Shown: positions 1 to 5,305, counted from the stretch's first letter. The stretch is DNA of 5,388 nt from Deltaproteobacteria bacterium CG_4_8_14_3_um_filter_43_13 (GCA_002782605.1 PFIF01000103.1:650-6037), one strand, 5' to 3'. Notes: a model not told the origin generated them from the letters alone. A program made the numbers and translations.

Positions 1-766
1 TATTGGTTCGCTGGTGACCAAATGTGTCCTGCTGGAAAACGGCAATATTTTGTCATGGTCCATCGTTGATTCTCGCTCTGATCCAGAAAGAGCTGCGGAG
101 GAGGCTTTAGGGATTGCTCTGTCTAAAGCTCACACAACGAGGGAGGATGTCGCCTGTACTGTGGCGACCGGATATGGAAGAATCGCCCTTCCTGCGGTGG
201 ACAAAACAGTTACGGAGCTGACCTGTCATGGAAGGGGAGCGCACTATCTATGCCCCGAAACTAGAACGGTCATAGACATAGGAGGGCAGGACAGCAAGGT
301 CTTGAGACTCGATGAACAGGGAAATATGATTGAATTCGCAATGAATGACAAATGCGCCGCCGGTACCGGCCGCTTTCTGGAAGTGATGGCGCATGCTTTG
401 GAAATCGAGCTTGATCAACTGGGTGCGTTCTCACTCCAGTCAAATAGTCCGGTAAGCCTGAGCAACACCTGTGCCGTGTTTGCTGAGACAGAGGTTATTT
501 CACTCTTAGCCAGCAAGCGGAGAAAAGAAGATATAGCTGCCGGCATCCATATGAGCATTGCCGGACGAGTGGGCAATATGGCCAAGTCCTTCGGCGTAAA
601 ACGAGATTTGATGATGGTAGGCGGAGTAGCCAAAAACATTGGGGTAAGAAAGGCATTGGAGAATTTCCTACAGATAGAATTCGTTCATATGGATACAGAT
701 CCTCAAATCACAGGCGCTCTAGGGGCGGCTCTGTTGGCAAAGGATTTTTTTGAAAGGAGGCGTTAA
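1..766 (+). CDS. 2-hydroxyacyl-CoA dehydratase / benzoyl-CoA reductase activase (BadF/BadG/HgdC type), 5' partial
   Basis: This is an ATP-hydrolysing activase that injects low-potential electrons into a 2-hydroxyacyl-CoA dehydratase or benzoyl-CoA reductase. The frame is open to the left edge: codons from position 2 read IGSLVTKCVLL, the end of the family's N-terminal phosphate-binding motif (G-I-D-x-G-S-x-T-x-K). The true start is therefore probably only a few codons upstream, and the GTG at 14 is an internal valine. Numbering from that GTG, the ASKHA-fold motifs are ATGYGR (51-56), DIGGQDSK (88-95), NDKCAAGTGRF (111-121), NTCAVFAE (151-158) and GGVAKN (203-208). Cys114 and Cys153 match the two cysteines that, in this family, hold one [4Fe-4S] cluster between two monomers. 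Length fits the roughly 260-aa HgdC type. The stop lies 2 nt before the next start, so the genes are almost certainly co-transcribed. The family call is secure; the substrate is not known. Confidence 0.95.
   Translation, partial: IGSLVTKCVLLENGNILSWSIVDSRSDPERAAEEALGIALSKAHTTREDVACTVATGYGRIALPAVDKTVTELTCHGRGAHYLCPETRTVIDIGGQDSKVLRLDEQGNMIEFAMNDKCAAGTGRFLEVMAHALEIELDQLGAFSLQSNSPVSLSNTCAVFAETEVISLLASKRRKEDIAAGIHMSIAGRVGNMAKSFGVKRDLMMVGGVAKNIGVRKALENFLQIEFVHMDTDPQITGALGAALLAKDFFERRR
752..760 (+). promoter_or_regulatory. Ribosome binding site of the 387-aa dehydratase subunit
   Basis: GAAAGGAGG lies within the last codons of the activase gene, 8 nt before ATG 769. This strong Shine-Dalgarno sequence inside the upstream gene fixes the start and points to translational coupling. 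Confidence 0.8.
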
Positions 767-768
767 CG

Positions 769-1932
769 ATGAAAATAAGAATACTTGAGAAGATAGATCA
801 GCTGCTTAAAGATCGTAAGGAAGAAATAAAAGAGGCCAGAAAAGATGGGATAAAGGTGGTAGGCTATCTCTGCTGCAGAGTGCCTGTCGAGCTCATTTAT
901 GCTCACGGGATGATCCCAATTCGTGTCGGGAATGCCGCGCCAACTCACATGGCTTTAGGCAAGGAATACATTCATCAATTTACATGCCCTTATATAAAGT
1001 CGGTTGTGGGTGAATTCCTCGATGAAACGAGCTTTTACCATAAAAATATTGACATAATAACAGGTTCGGTCATTTGCCTGACAGTAAGCAGGGCGCTTGA
1101 GGTCTTAAAGGCATATACGGGGAAACCTACGTTCCCTATTCATGTTCCCCAACTCCCCCCGGGAAATGAGGAAACAGTGTACTTTACCAGGGAGGTCAAG
1201 TGGTTTTCTCAGGAACTTGAGAAACAAACCGGTAAGAAATTAGATAAAGGAAAATTATTAGAATCGATAGAACTTTACAATAATATCAAAGAAGACCTGG
1301 AAAAATTATACAAAACACAAAGCAAGGATGGTTCTCCTTTGACATGGCCTCAGCTTTTTCGACTTATCCATGCAGGTTTTCTCCTCGATCCTCAGCGCTA
1401 TCAAACTCTCCTTCGGGAGGTCGTTGAAGAGGTGGACACACTGGGAATACAAGAAACTACGGAAAACAGGGCAAGGATAATGCTTTCCGGTTCTCCGGTG
1501 CTTCCCATGGATAACCTGCTTATTGACACTATCGAGGGCGCCGGTGGGAGGATAGTAACAGATACCCTGTGTACGGGCATCCGCACCTTTGATGGCCTTA
1601 GCATAGAGGAACCAACAATTGAAGGGATTGCATCAACGTATCTTCACAGTTGCCCTTGCTCTTCAGCTCAGGACCCTGACATAGAAAAAGACAGGCGGTT
1701 AGATCATATGTTGAAACTCATCAAGGAAAATCAAGTTGACGGCGTGGTCTATTATTGTCTTCGTTTTTGCGACCCCTTTGCGTTTAAAGACGATGAGACG
1801 AAAGCGGTTCTCGCTAAAAAGACAGGTACGCCCTTGCTTCCTATACACTGGGAATACGGTGATTCTTACGGATCGCTCTGGACACGTGTAGAGGGCTTTA
1901 TGGAAGCTATAGAAATAAAAACAAAAAGATAA
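769..1932 (+). CDS. 2-hydroxyacyl-CoA dehydratase / benzoyl-CoA reductase family, smaller subunit (HgdB/BcrC-like)
   Basis: This 387-aa protein belongs to the HGD-D family, whose members carry a [4Fe-4S] cluster and either dehydrate (R)-2-hydroxyacyl-CoA or reduce an aromatic acyl-CoA by single-electron (ketyl radical) chemistry. The N-terminal segment GYLCCRVPVELIYAHGMIP (32-50) is the family's opening motif. Cluster-ligand candidates are Cys73 (in CPYIKS), Cys103 (in VICLT) and one of Cys330/Cys334 (in YYCLRFCDPF). The C-terminus has the usual TRVEGFMEA (372-380). Length matches HgdB (about 380 aa) and BcrC/BzdN (about 380 aa). It sits 2 nt after the activase and 16 nt before the larger subunit. 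The protein is cytoplasmic, with no signal peptide. Dehydratase and class I benzoyl-CoA reductase subunits are homologous, and I cannot separate them here. Only one activase is visible, whereas benzoyl-CoA reductases have two; a second could lie upstream. Confidence 0.93.
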   Translation: MKIRILEKIDQLLKDRKEEIKEARKDGIKVVGYLCCRVPVELIYAHGMIPIRVGNAAPTHMALGKEYIHQFTCPYIKSVVGEFLDETSFYHKNIDIITGSVICLTVSRALEVLKAYTGKPTFPIHVPQLPPGNEETVYFTREVKWFSQELEKQTGKKLDKGKLLESIELYNNIKEDLEKLYKTQSKDGSPLTWPQLFRLIHAGFLLDPQRYQTLLREVVEEVDTLGIQETTENRARIMLSGSPVLPMDNLLIDTIEGAGGRIVTDTLCTGIRTFDGLSIEEPTIEGIASTYLHSCPCSSAQDPDIEKDRRLDHMLKLIKENQVDGVVYYCLRFCDPFAFKDDETKAVLAKKTGTPLLPIHWEYGDSYGSLWTRVEGFMEAIEIKTKR

Positions 1933-1940
1933 AAGGAGGA
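1933..1940 (+). promoter_or_regulatory. Ribosome binding site of the 462-aa subunit
   Basis: AAGGAGGA follows the stop of the upstream gene at once and places its GGAGG core 9 nt before ATG 1949. This favours that ATG over the in-frame ATG two codons later. Confidence 0.8.
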
Positions 1941-1948
1941 ACATTAAA

Positions 1949-3337
1949 ATGAACATGGAATTACCGCCGGAATTATTGGAATTAATGGAAGCATTAATAA
2001 AAACTGATGATATTACCTTGATGGATGGAACAAAAGTATCCCCGGAGAAGGCGCTTCAGGAATCTCTTGCCTCATTAGGAACACACTACACTCATTTGTC
2101 AGATTGGCCCGCCGATTTTAAACTGGTCAATGTCTGGAAACATCGTTATCTCATGCTAACGGTATTGGAACGTGCCAGAAAATTGAAAGAAAAGGGGATG
2201 CCGGTAGTAGCCTCTTTTATGGTCTTCCCTGAGTTAATCTTCGGGTGTGGGGCATCCTTTGTTTCGGTGATGCCCTGCATCATGGAAATGCTACTAGCGG
2301 GGAACTTTTCCTTACAGCAGGAAGGTCACCGGTTTGCGTCCTTCGAGTCCTGCCCCGGTGAACCGATGATTGCCCTTTGGGTTAAGGACGGCACAATTCC
2401 TGCCGATCTGGTCATTTACGGCACCTCGTTCGGAGGGGATGTCCCATGTATTAATAATTTACTGCGGCAGTGGCCGGAAATTCCGCTCCATTACGTTGAT
2501 GTCCCTTACAACGGGAAGGGGAAACCGTGGGCTTTGGACTATGTGGCTGAGCAGCTTCATAAACTGGCTGAAAGGTTGGGCAGGACAGCAGGCAAGCAGC
2601 CGTCAAACGAGGACATTCGCAAAGGCATAAGAATGATGAATGATATCCGCAGAACATATCGCGAGTATGTAGACATAGTATCTTCGGCTAAGACTCCGCC
2701 TATTGCCGGCATGGAAAACTTCCTTGTCACCATGTCGATATGGGAGTCAGGGGATCCGGTTGCGCTCAAATGCGTCAATGAGCAGGTCATTAAAGAAATC
2801 AGGGAAAGAGTTGAAAAAGGTATCCCCGGAGCCGGAGTTGTGGAGAATCCCATCAAAATATATATGTGTGAAAAAATGCCGGCTCCCCCTGCTTTCTCCT
2901 TTGTTGAGAAGCTTGGAGGCATATTGCTTGGTCCGGAGGTGGCAGACAGTTTTTATCTTGGCGTTGAAGATGTTGACGAAAAGGGCGACCCCTATGAAGC
3001 CATAGCGCAATGGTATCTGGAAAAGTGGCCGTGGTCCCCGGGAGTTCCACTGGAGGATCGAACCAGATGGATTATTGATTCCGTGAAGAAATATAATCCT
3101 GATGGCGTTCTCTTCACCGGAGTATGGGGATGTCAGTTAGACCCGCAATTTGGCCGTTATGTGGCTGATAGTATAAAGAAGGAATTGGGCATACCCTGTC
3201 TATTAACGACGATGGAGGATATACCTGTGGAAGTTGGTCTGGATGGGAAGTTCAATATAAAGGGTGACCTTCGCACCAGGATCGAGGGCTTTATGGAAAT
3301 GTTAGATGCGAGGAGGAAAAAGGAGGGGTCATCATGA
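1949..3337 (+). CDS. 2-hydroxyacyl-CoA dehydratase / benzoyl-CoA reductase family, larger subunit (HgdA/BcrB/BzdO-like)
   Basis: This 462-aa HGD-D family protein is the expected partner of the 387-aa subunit. Three cysteines fall in positions that mirror the partner's: Cys135 (FESCPGEP), Cys167 (GGDVPCIN) and Cys395 (GVWGCQLDP). The spacing of the first two (32 residues) is close to the partner's Cys73-Cys103 (30). Cys100 and Cys110 sit in a second conserved-looking stretch (FGCGASFVSVMPC). The C-terminus LRTRIEGFMEML repeats the TR-x-EGFME motif of the smaller subunit, consistent with two paralogous subunits forming a heterodimer. Length fits HgdA (about 475 aa) and BzdO/BcrB (about 430-450 aa). 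The gene order activase, small subunit, large subunit differs from the bcrCBAD and bzdNOPQ orders I know and from hgdCAB, so the substrate should not be assumed. Its stop codon overlaps a following ATG (ATGA, 3334-3337). Confidence 0.92.
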   Translation: MNMELPPELLELMEALIKTDDITLMDGTKVSPEKALQESLASLGTHYTHLSDWPADFKLVNVWKHRYLMLTVLERARKLKEKGMPVVASFMVFPELIFGCGASFVSVMPCIMEMLLAGNFSLQQEGHRFASFESCPGEPMIALWVKDGTIPADLVIYGTSFGGDVPCINNLLRQWPEIPLHYVDVPYNGKGKPWALDYVAEQLHKLAERLGRTAGKQPSNEDIRKGIRMMNDIRRTYREYVDIVSSAKTPPIAGMENFLVTMSIWESGDPVALKCVNEQVIKEIRERVEKGIPGAGVVENPIKIYMCEKMPAPPAFSFVEKLGGILLGPEVADSFYLGVEDVDEKGDPYEAIAQWYLEKWPWSPGVPLEDRTRWIIDSVKKYNPDGVLFTGVWGCQLDPQFGRYVADSIKKELGIPCLLTTMEDIPVEVGLDGKFNIKGDLRTRIEGFMEMLDARRKKEGSS

Positions 3338-3363
3338 TTTTACTTATTCAGCCAGAATCTTAG
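3334..3363 (+). pseudogene. Nine-codon mini-ORF (MILLIQPES), probable truncated gene start
   Basis: An ATG overlaps the stop of the 462-aa subunit gene (ATGA) and is preceded by AGGAGG at 3320-3325, the arrangement of a translationally coupled next gene. Yet the frame runs only nine codons (MILLIQPES) to a TAG at 3361-3363. The opening resembles the first beta strand of a Rossmann-type or B12-binding radical-SAM protein, but nine residues prove nothing. The stop lies inside the left 13-bp inverted repeat of the 274-bp segment, so the gene may have been cut there. It could also be a chance ATG next to a purine-rich end. Confidence 0.35.
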
Positions 3364-3625
3364 GATGATTTCAACCTCTCTTCTTCCGCCTGTTCCTGAG
3401 CCAGAGCGCCCGAAAGATGAAAAACCAGCGCTTTTACCTCCTGTCAATCCATTAAAGGTGGCGGAATATACAGGTGTTAATGAGCCGGAGCCAATTTTAG
3501 TTCCCTTTTCTCCAGAGAAGCCATCCATCCCTGGTGCCCCACCGGCGGCAGTAGAGCAACCAACCAAAGGAGAAACCTGCTCAGGAGAAGGGAAGGTAGC
3601 TCACATGTCAACCCTAAGATTCTGG
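3352..3625. repeat. 274-bp segment bounded by perfect 13-bp inverted repeats
   Basis: CCAGAATCTTAGG at 3352-3364 is exactly reverse-complemented as CCTAAGATTCTGG at 3613-3625. The segment lies right after the dehydratase operon, and its left end carries the stop of a 9-codon mini-ORF. No target-site duplication is visible (outer flanks TTCAG and GAGAT), and the interior shows no transposase. It could be a degraded insertion or MITE-like element, an invertible segment, or a chance repeat. A 13-bp match at this spacing would be uncommon but possible by chance in a window this size. Confidence 0.45.
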
Positions 3626-3676
3626 GAGATTTTAAGAAACCAAAACAAGAAAGGAGATAAGTATGAGCGATTATAA
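3365..3676 (+). CDS. Doubtful proline-rich hypothetical ORF (103 aa)
   Basis: I do not recognise this ORF. It encodes a proline- and glutamate-rich N-terminal half (runs such as LLPPVPEPERPKDEKP at 6-21) and a basic C-terminal tail (ending NQNKKGDKYERL), with no domain, signal peptide or membrane segment. It fills the 274-bp inverted-repeat segment and extends past it, overlapping the next ATG (3663) by 14 nt. The start has only a weak AGG directly against the ATG, and there is no proper Shine-Dalgarno. It shares the reading frame of the upstream 462-aa gene. The opposite strand also has an open frame of 75 codons (3340-3567), glycine- and serine-rich as expected for an antisense of proline codons. 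It may be non-coding. Confidence 0.25.
   Translation: MISTSLLPPVPEPERPKDEKPALLPPVNPLKVAEYTGVNEPEPILVPFSPEKPSIPGAPPAAVEQPTKGETCSGEGKVAHMSTLRFWEILRNQNKKGDKYERL
3651..3656 (+). promoter_or_regulatory. Ribosome binding site of the truncated gene at 3663
   Basis: AAGGAG stands 6 nt before ATG 3663. This is the same strong style as the sites in the upstream operon and supports a once-functional gene start here. Confidence 0.6.
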
Positions 3677-3782
3677 TGAGATGTGGAAAGGGTTAGGTCT
3701 GGATATGGAGAGGCATGACCAACTGTTAAATGCCTTAGGAAAGGGGAGGGGGGACGCAACCCTTTTCTTGACATTTTTTTAG
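3663..3782 (+). pseudogene. Truncated gene start (N-terminal fragment, possibly a further dehydratase-family protein) cut by the transposase element
   Basis: A well-placed ribosome binding site leads to an ATG and a frame of 39 codons. Only about the first 24 residues (beginning MSDYNEMWKGLGLD, then MERHDQLLNA) look native. From position 3735 on, the frame reads the left inverted repeat of the transposase element and stops at TAG 3780-3782. From memory of the family, similar N-termini occur on HgdB-like or double-cubane-cluster proteins related to 2-hydroxyacyl-CoA dehydratase, which would suit the operon; I could not test this. The missing remainder is not found directly beyond the right end of the element (4521 onward), so an adjacent deletion or rearrangement must also have happened. 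Confidence 0.5.
3735..3766 (+). repeat. Left inverted repeat of the Y1 transposase element (REP-like)
   Basis: The last 16 bases (GGGACGCAACCCTTTT, 3751-3766) are an exact reverse complement of 4488-4503. The outer part (TTAGG, a short A-rich step, then G-runs) matches the right end with small differences. The G-rich outer half and the GACGCAACCC core give a strongly strand-asymmetric end. A TTGACA box begins 2 nt inside it. Confidence 0.85.
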
Positions 3783-3796
3783 TTTAGGAAGCATAT
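3768..3796 (+). promoter_or_regulatory. Possible promoter of the transposase gene
   Basis: A perfect TTGACA (3768-3773) directly follows the left repeat. A 17-nt spacer ends at a weak -10-like GCATAT (3791-3796). The predicted transcript start would be at or next to ATG 3807, which has no Shine-Dalgarno, so expression would be near-leaderless and weak. The -10 match is poor. Confidence 0.3.
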
Positions 3797-3806
3797 GTGA
3801 CACATT

Positions 3807-4487
3807 ATGCCAAGGATAGCTAGAGCAGTTATTGAAGGTATTCCTTACCATGTAACACAAAGAGGCAACAGGCGGGAGGATATTTTTTTTGAAGATGAGG
3901 ATCGTAAGAAGTATCTTACGTGGCTTCTGGAATATTCGGATAAGCATGGTCTAAAGATATGGGCATATTGTCTGATGTCAAATCATGTGCATTTTATAGT
4001 AGTTCCTCAGAATAGAGATACGCTGGAAAGGGTAATGCGTCCGCTTCACATGCGATATGCTCAATACATAAATAGTAAGAATGGATGGAGTGGTCATCTA
4101 TGGCAGGGCAGATATTTTTCAAGTGCTTTGGATGAGAAATACCTGTGGGGTGCTATAAGGTATGTAGAGCGTAATCCTGTGCGGGCTGGTATAGTAGAGA
4201 GGTCAGAGGATTATCTTTGGTCAAGCGCGGCAGCGCATTGTGGGATAAGAGATGACGGGCTTTTGTCTACTGATTTTCCGATGAGTGGAGATATAAAGGA
4301 TTGGCCTGAATGGTTACGAGAACCTGACAAGAGGGAAGACATAGATATTTTGATACGGAACACACAAAAGGGGTTGCCCTGCGGTAGCGATTCATTTGTA
4401 GCTAAATTGGAGAGGACTTTAGACCGGCATCTGAGATTTAGGCCACTTGGCAGGCCCAGGAAAGTGAAAGAAGATGGAACCCTATAG
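3807..4487 (+). CDS. REP-associated tyrosine transposase (RAYT, Y1_Tnp / HUH superfamily)
   Basis: This 226-aa single-strand DNA transposase is of the IS200/IS605-related Y1 type. The N-terminus IPYHVTQRGNRRE (12-24) is the family's hallmark opening. The metal-binding HUH motif is H60-V61-H62 in MSNHVHFIV (57-65). The likely catalytic tyrosine is Y119 in IRYVERNPVRAG (117-128), and WQGRYFSS (99-106) is another conserved block. The C-terminus is basic (FRPLGRPRKVKE), as often seen for DNA binding. All catalytic residues are present and length is normal, so the enzyme may be active. No Shine-Dalgarno precedes the ATG, which was chosen because MPRIAR is the usual start in this family. The stop codon abuts the right inverted repeat. 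RAYTs are typically domesticated or low-mobility genes that process REP hairpins. Confidence 0.93.
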   Translation: MPRIARAVIEGIPYHVTQRGNRREDIFFEDEDRKKYLTWLLEYSDKHGLKIWAYCLMSNHVHFIVVPQNRDTLERVMRPLHMRYAQYINSKNGWSGHLWQGRYFSSALDEKYLWGAIRYVERNPVRAGIVERSEDYLWSSAAAHCGIRDDGLLSTDFPMSGDIKDWPEWLREPDKREDIDILIRNTQKGLPCGSDSFVAKLERTLDRHLRFRPLGRPRKVKEDGTL

Positions 4488-4520
4488 AAAAGGGTTGCGT
4501 CCCCCCCCCTTCTTACCTAA
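4488..4520 (+). repeat. Right inverted repeat of the Y1 transposase element
   Basis: AAAAGGGTTGCGTCCC (4488-4503) is an exact reverse complement of the left repeat. It continues with a run of nine C (4501-4509) and ends in CTTACCTAA. The left copy breaks the same homopolymer with an A, so the two ends have diverged slightly. Confidence 0.85.
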
Positions 4521-4578
4521 AGACTCTAAATTTTTAATAAATGATTCAAAATTGGATAGCATTTTAATTGATTCCCAT

Positions 4579-4688
4579 AATGCGGCAGTTGAGCAGTGCC
4601 CCGGAGGGGCAATCTGTCTCGAACTCCTGGTTCTCCCCGCAGCGGAGCGGAGGGGAGGTTCAGGAGTTCGCTGCTCAACTGCCGCATT
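4579..4688. repeat. Large nested palindrome (18-bp outer and 10-bp inner stems with a side hairpin)
   Basis: The outer arms AATGCGGCAGTTGAGCAG (4579-4596) and 4671-4688 are perfectly complementary over 18 bp. The inner arms CGAACTCCTG (4620-4629) and CAGGAGTTCG (4661-4670) pair over 10 bp. On the right the two arms are contiguous. On the left they are split by 23 nt holding a separate hairpin, GCCCC-GGA-GGGGC (4598-4610). The apex has a further CTCCCC/GGGGAG hairpin (4633-4638 with 4652-4657). The fold would be a three-way junction or cruciform. There is no T-tract, so a simple intrinsic terminator is unlikely. The region from 4521 to 4720 otherwise holds an A+T-rich spacer (4521-4578) and no credible gene; ORFs across the palindromes are artefacts of repeat sequence. 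Confidence 0.85.
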
Positions 4689-4713
4689 CTCCCCGAGCGG
4701 AGCGAGGGGAGAA
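4687..4713. repeat. 27-bp palindrome related to the apex of the larger one
   Basis: TTCTCCCC (4687-4694) pairs with GGGGAGAA (4706-4713) around GAGCGGAGCGA. A closely similar sequence forms the apex of the neighbouring palindrome (4631-4659), so this is a short repeated hairpin unit present twice. Its right edge supplies the bases that follow the cassette's recombination point. Confidence 0.75.
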
Positions 4714-4770
4714 CGACAAGCTAACCGGCGCGCAGCTTTTTCGCGCGTCCGGTTGAGTGTCTTGTTGGGC
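4708..4770 (-). other. attC: attC-like recombination site of an integron gene cassette
   Basis: Read on the - strand, the site opens with GCCCAAC (4770-4764), matching the R'' consensus RYYYAAC. It closes with GTTCTCC (4714-4708), which keeps the invariant GTT. Between them two arms pair: CCGG-A-CGCGC with GCGCG-CCGG, including one extrahelical base, then AA with TT, and further out CAAG with CTTG. The R' box does not match GTTRRRY beyond GTT. That is expected if its last six bases belong to whatever follows the cassette: joining the G to the TTGGAC found at the cassette's other end gives GTTGGAC, which complements R'' at 6 of 7 positions. Length (63 bp) is in the attC range. No integrase gene is in the window. 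Confidence 0.65.
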
Positions 4771-4987
4771 GTGTTGTTTTTTGTGCAATATCAATAAGAG
4801 AAAGAAGAGCGTTATTGACTGCCTCTTCATTTGGGAACACCTGGGCAACCTCCGGCTTAAGGACAATTACATTAGATGATTCTTTCATACGCCTTGTGTA
4901 TTTGCCGCGTACAAGGCCGCCAGGAAAATCAGAGCGCTTATACTCCACCCTTAATTCTTCTTTATCAGGTTCTTTATCCTTCCTCAT
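4721..4987 (-). CDS. brnA: BrnA-like antitoxin of a BrnT/BrnA type II toxin-antitoxin system
   Basis: This 88-aa protein is encoded directly after the BrnT toxin and overlaps its end by 14 nt. BrnA-type antitoxins bind and neutralise BrnT and repress their own promoter. Visible features are a charged N-terminus, the segment YKRSDFPGGLVRGKYTRR (16-33), then VIVLKPEVAQVFPNEEAVNNALLS as residues 40-63, which has the beta-strand plus two-helix look of a short ribbon-helix-helix DNA-binding region. ATG 4987 was chosen. A farther in-frame GTG (5023) would overlap the toxin more, and an AAGGAG lies 12 nt upstream of ATG 4987, rather far. Residues 73-88, after LIDIAQK-TT, are encoded by the attC-like hairpin and are probably a non-native basic tail. 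Family assignment rests mainly on the partner and layout. Confidence 0.75.
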   Translation of the reverse strand: MRKDKEPDKEELRVEYKRSDFPGGLVRGKYTRRMKESSNVIVLKPEVAQVFPNEEAVNNALLSLIDIAQKTTRPTRHSTGRAKKLRAG

Positions 4988-5246
4988 AGAGTTCTCGTTC
5001 TCCTTTGCTCGCTTTGCGAGCACTTATGATCCGAATTGTTTCATCTTTCTCGGTATGAGACACTACCACAAGCCGACCTTTTTCTGAAACACCGAAGGTA
5101 ACATAGCGGTCTTCAGTTATGGAATGATCAGGATCGGCACCGGTTGCCGCCATGGGGTCATTCAAGGCTGTTGCTGCTTCTTCAAATGAGACTTCGTGTT
5201 TTTTTAGATTAGATTTTGCTTTTTTCGGGTCCCATTCTATTTTCAT
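4974..5246 (-). CDS. brnT: BrnT family ribonuclease toxin (DUF497)
   Basis: This 90-aa RelE-fold toxin is an mRNA-cleaving ribonuclease in its family and is held in check by BrnA. All the family's stretches are present: IEWDPKKAKSNLKKH (3-17), VSFEEAATAL (19-28), the DPDHS loop (38-42), RYVTFGVSEKGRLVVVSHTE (47-66) and IRIISARKASKGERELYE (71-88). Length is normal and there is no frameshift, so the toxin looks intact. The start is secure because an upstream ATG (at 5263) meets a stop after two codons. There is no clear Shine-Dalgarno, and a TATAGT -10-like box ends 7 nt before the ATG, so translation may be leaderless. In cassette arrays such pairs are thought to stabilise neighbouring DNA. 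Confidence 0.92.
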   Translation of the reverse strand: MKIEWDPKKAKSNLKKHEVSFEEAATALNDPMAATGADPDHSITEDRYVTFGVSEKGRLVVVSHTEKDETIRIISARKASKGERELYEEG

Positions 5247-5253
5247 GTCTCAA

Positions 5254-5259
5254 ACTATA
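5254..5259 (-). promoter_or_regulatory. Possible -10 box for the brnT-brnA cassette promoter
   Basis: On the - strand TATAGT lies 7 nt before the brnT ATG. No good -35 box is seen 16-18 nt upstream. If used, transcription would start at or next to the ATG. Confidence 0.25.
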
Positions 5260-5269
5260 TCATGTTCTT

Positions 5270-5305
5270 GGACTTATGGCCGAAGTTTTTAAGTCTTCGA
5301 CGTCC
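5270..5305. promoter_or_regulatory. Hairpin/dyad upstream of brnT, possible operator
   Basis: The nested dyads GGAC (5270-5273) with GTCC (5302-5305) and CGAAG (5281-5285) with CTTCG (5295-5299) lie between the cassette start and brnT. BrnTA systems autoregulate through dyad operators near the promoter. Here the arms are short, and the right GTCC overlaps the core site GTTGGAC, so the assignment is tentative. Confidence 0.25.

Larger units (their letters stand above)
3735..4520 (+). mobile_element. Compact single-gene RAYT/Y1 transposase element with flanking inverted repeats
   Basis: The element consists of a left repeat (3735-3766), a 40-bp gap, one HUH transposase gene (3807-4487) and a right repeat starting at the base after its stop codon (4488-4520). 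The repeats begin TTAGG at the left and end CCTAA at the right. No target-site duplication is evident. The left end truncates a gene with a good ribosome binding site, so the insertion was not neutral. REP-associated tyrosine transposases are usually single copy and flanked by REP palindromes, and this arrangement fits. Confidence 0.75.

Noticed and set aside
14..16. GTG as the start codon of the activase
   Set aside because: The frame is open to the left edge and codons 2-13 encode I-G-S-L of the conserved N-terminal motif, so the GTG is internal.
3340..3567. Gly/Ser-rich ORF on the - strand
   Set aside because: It has the composition expected from the complement of a proline-rich + frame, no ribosome binding site and no recognised domain; kept only as part of the inverted-repeat observation.
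3335..3676. Readthrough of the TGA ending the 462-aa subunit into the in-frame proline-rich ORF
   Set aside because: No selenocysteine-type context or family precedent was seen. The subunit already ends with its normal C-terminal motif.
4579..4688. The large palindrome as a second attC site
   Set aside because: In the outer stem GTT comes before AAC on either strand, the reverse of attC polarity, and the inner AAC...GTT pair lacks the R''/R' consensus.
4687..4713. Rho-independent terminator between the convergent transposase and cassette genes
   Set aside because: The stem is good, but neither strand has a T-tract after it.
4474..4797. Open frame of 107 codons on the + strand across the palindrome cluster
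   Set aside because: It reads through the right transposase repeat, the palindromes and the attC-like hairpin, has no ribosome binding site, and its protein is a by-product of repeat sequence.
4815..5087. Open frame of 90 codons on the + strand opposite brnT-brnA
   Set aside because: It is antisense to two well-supported genes and has no family resemblance.
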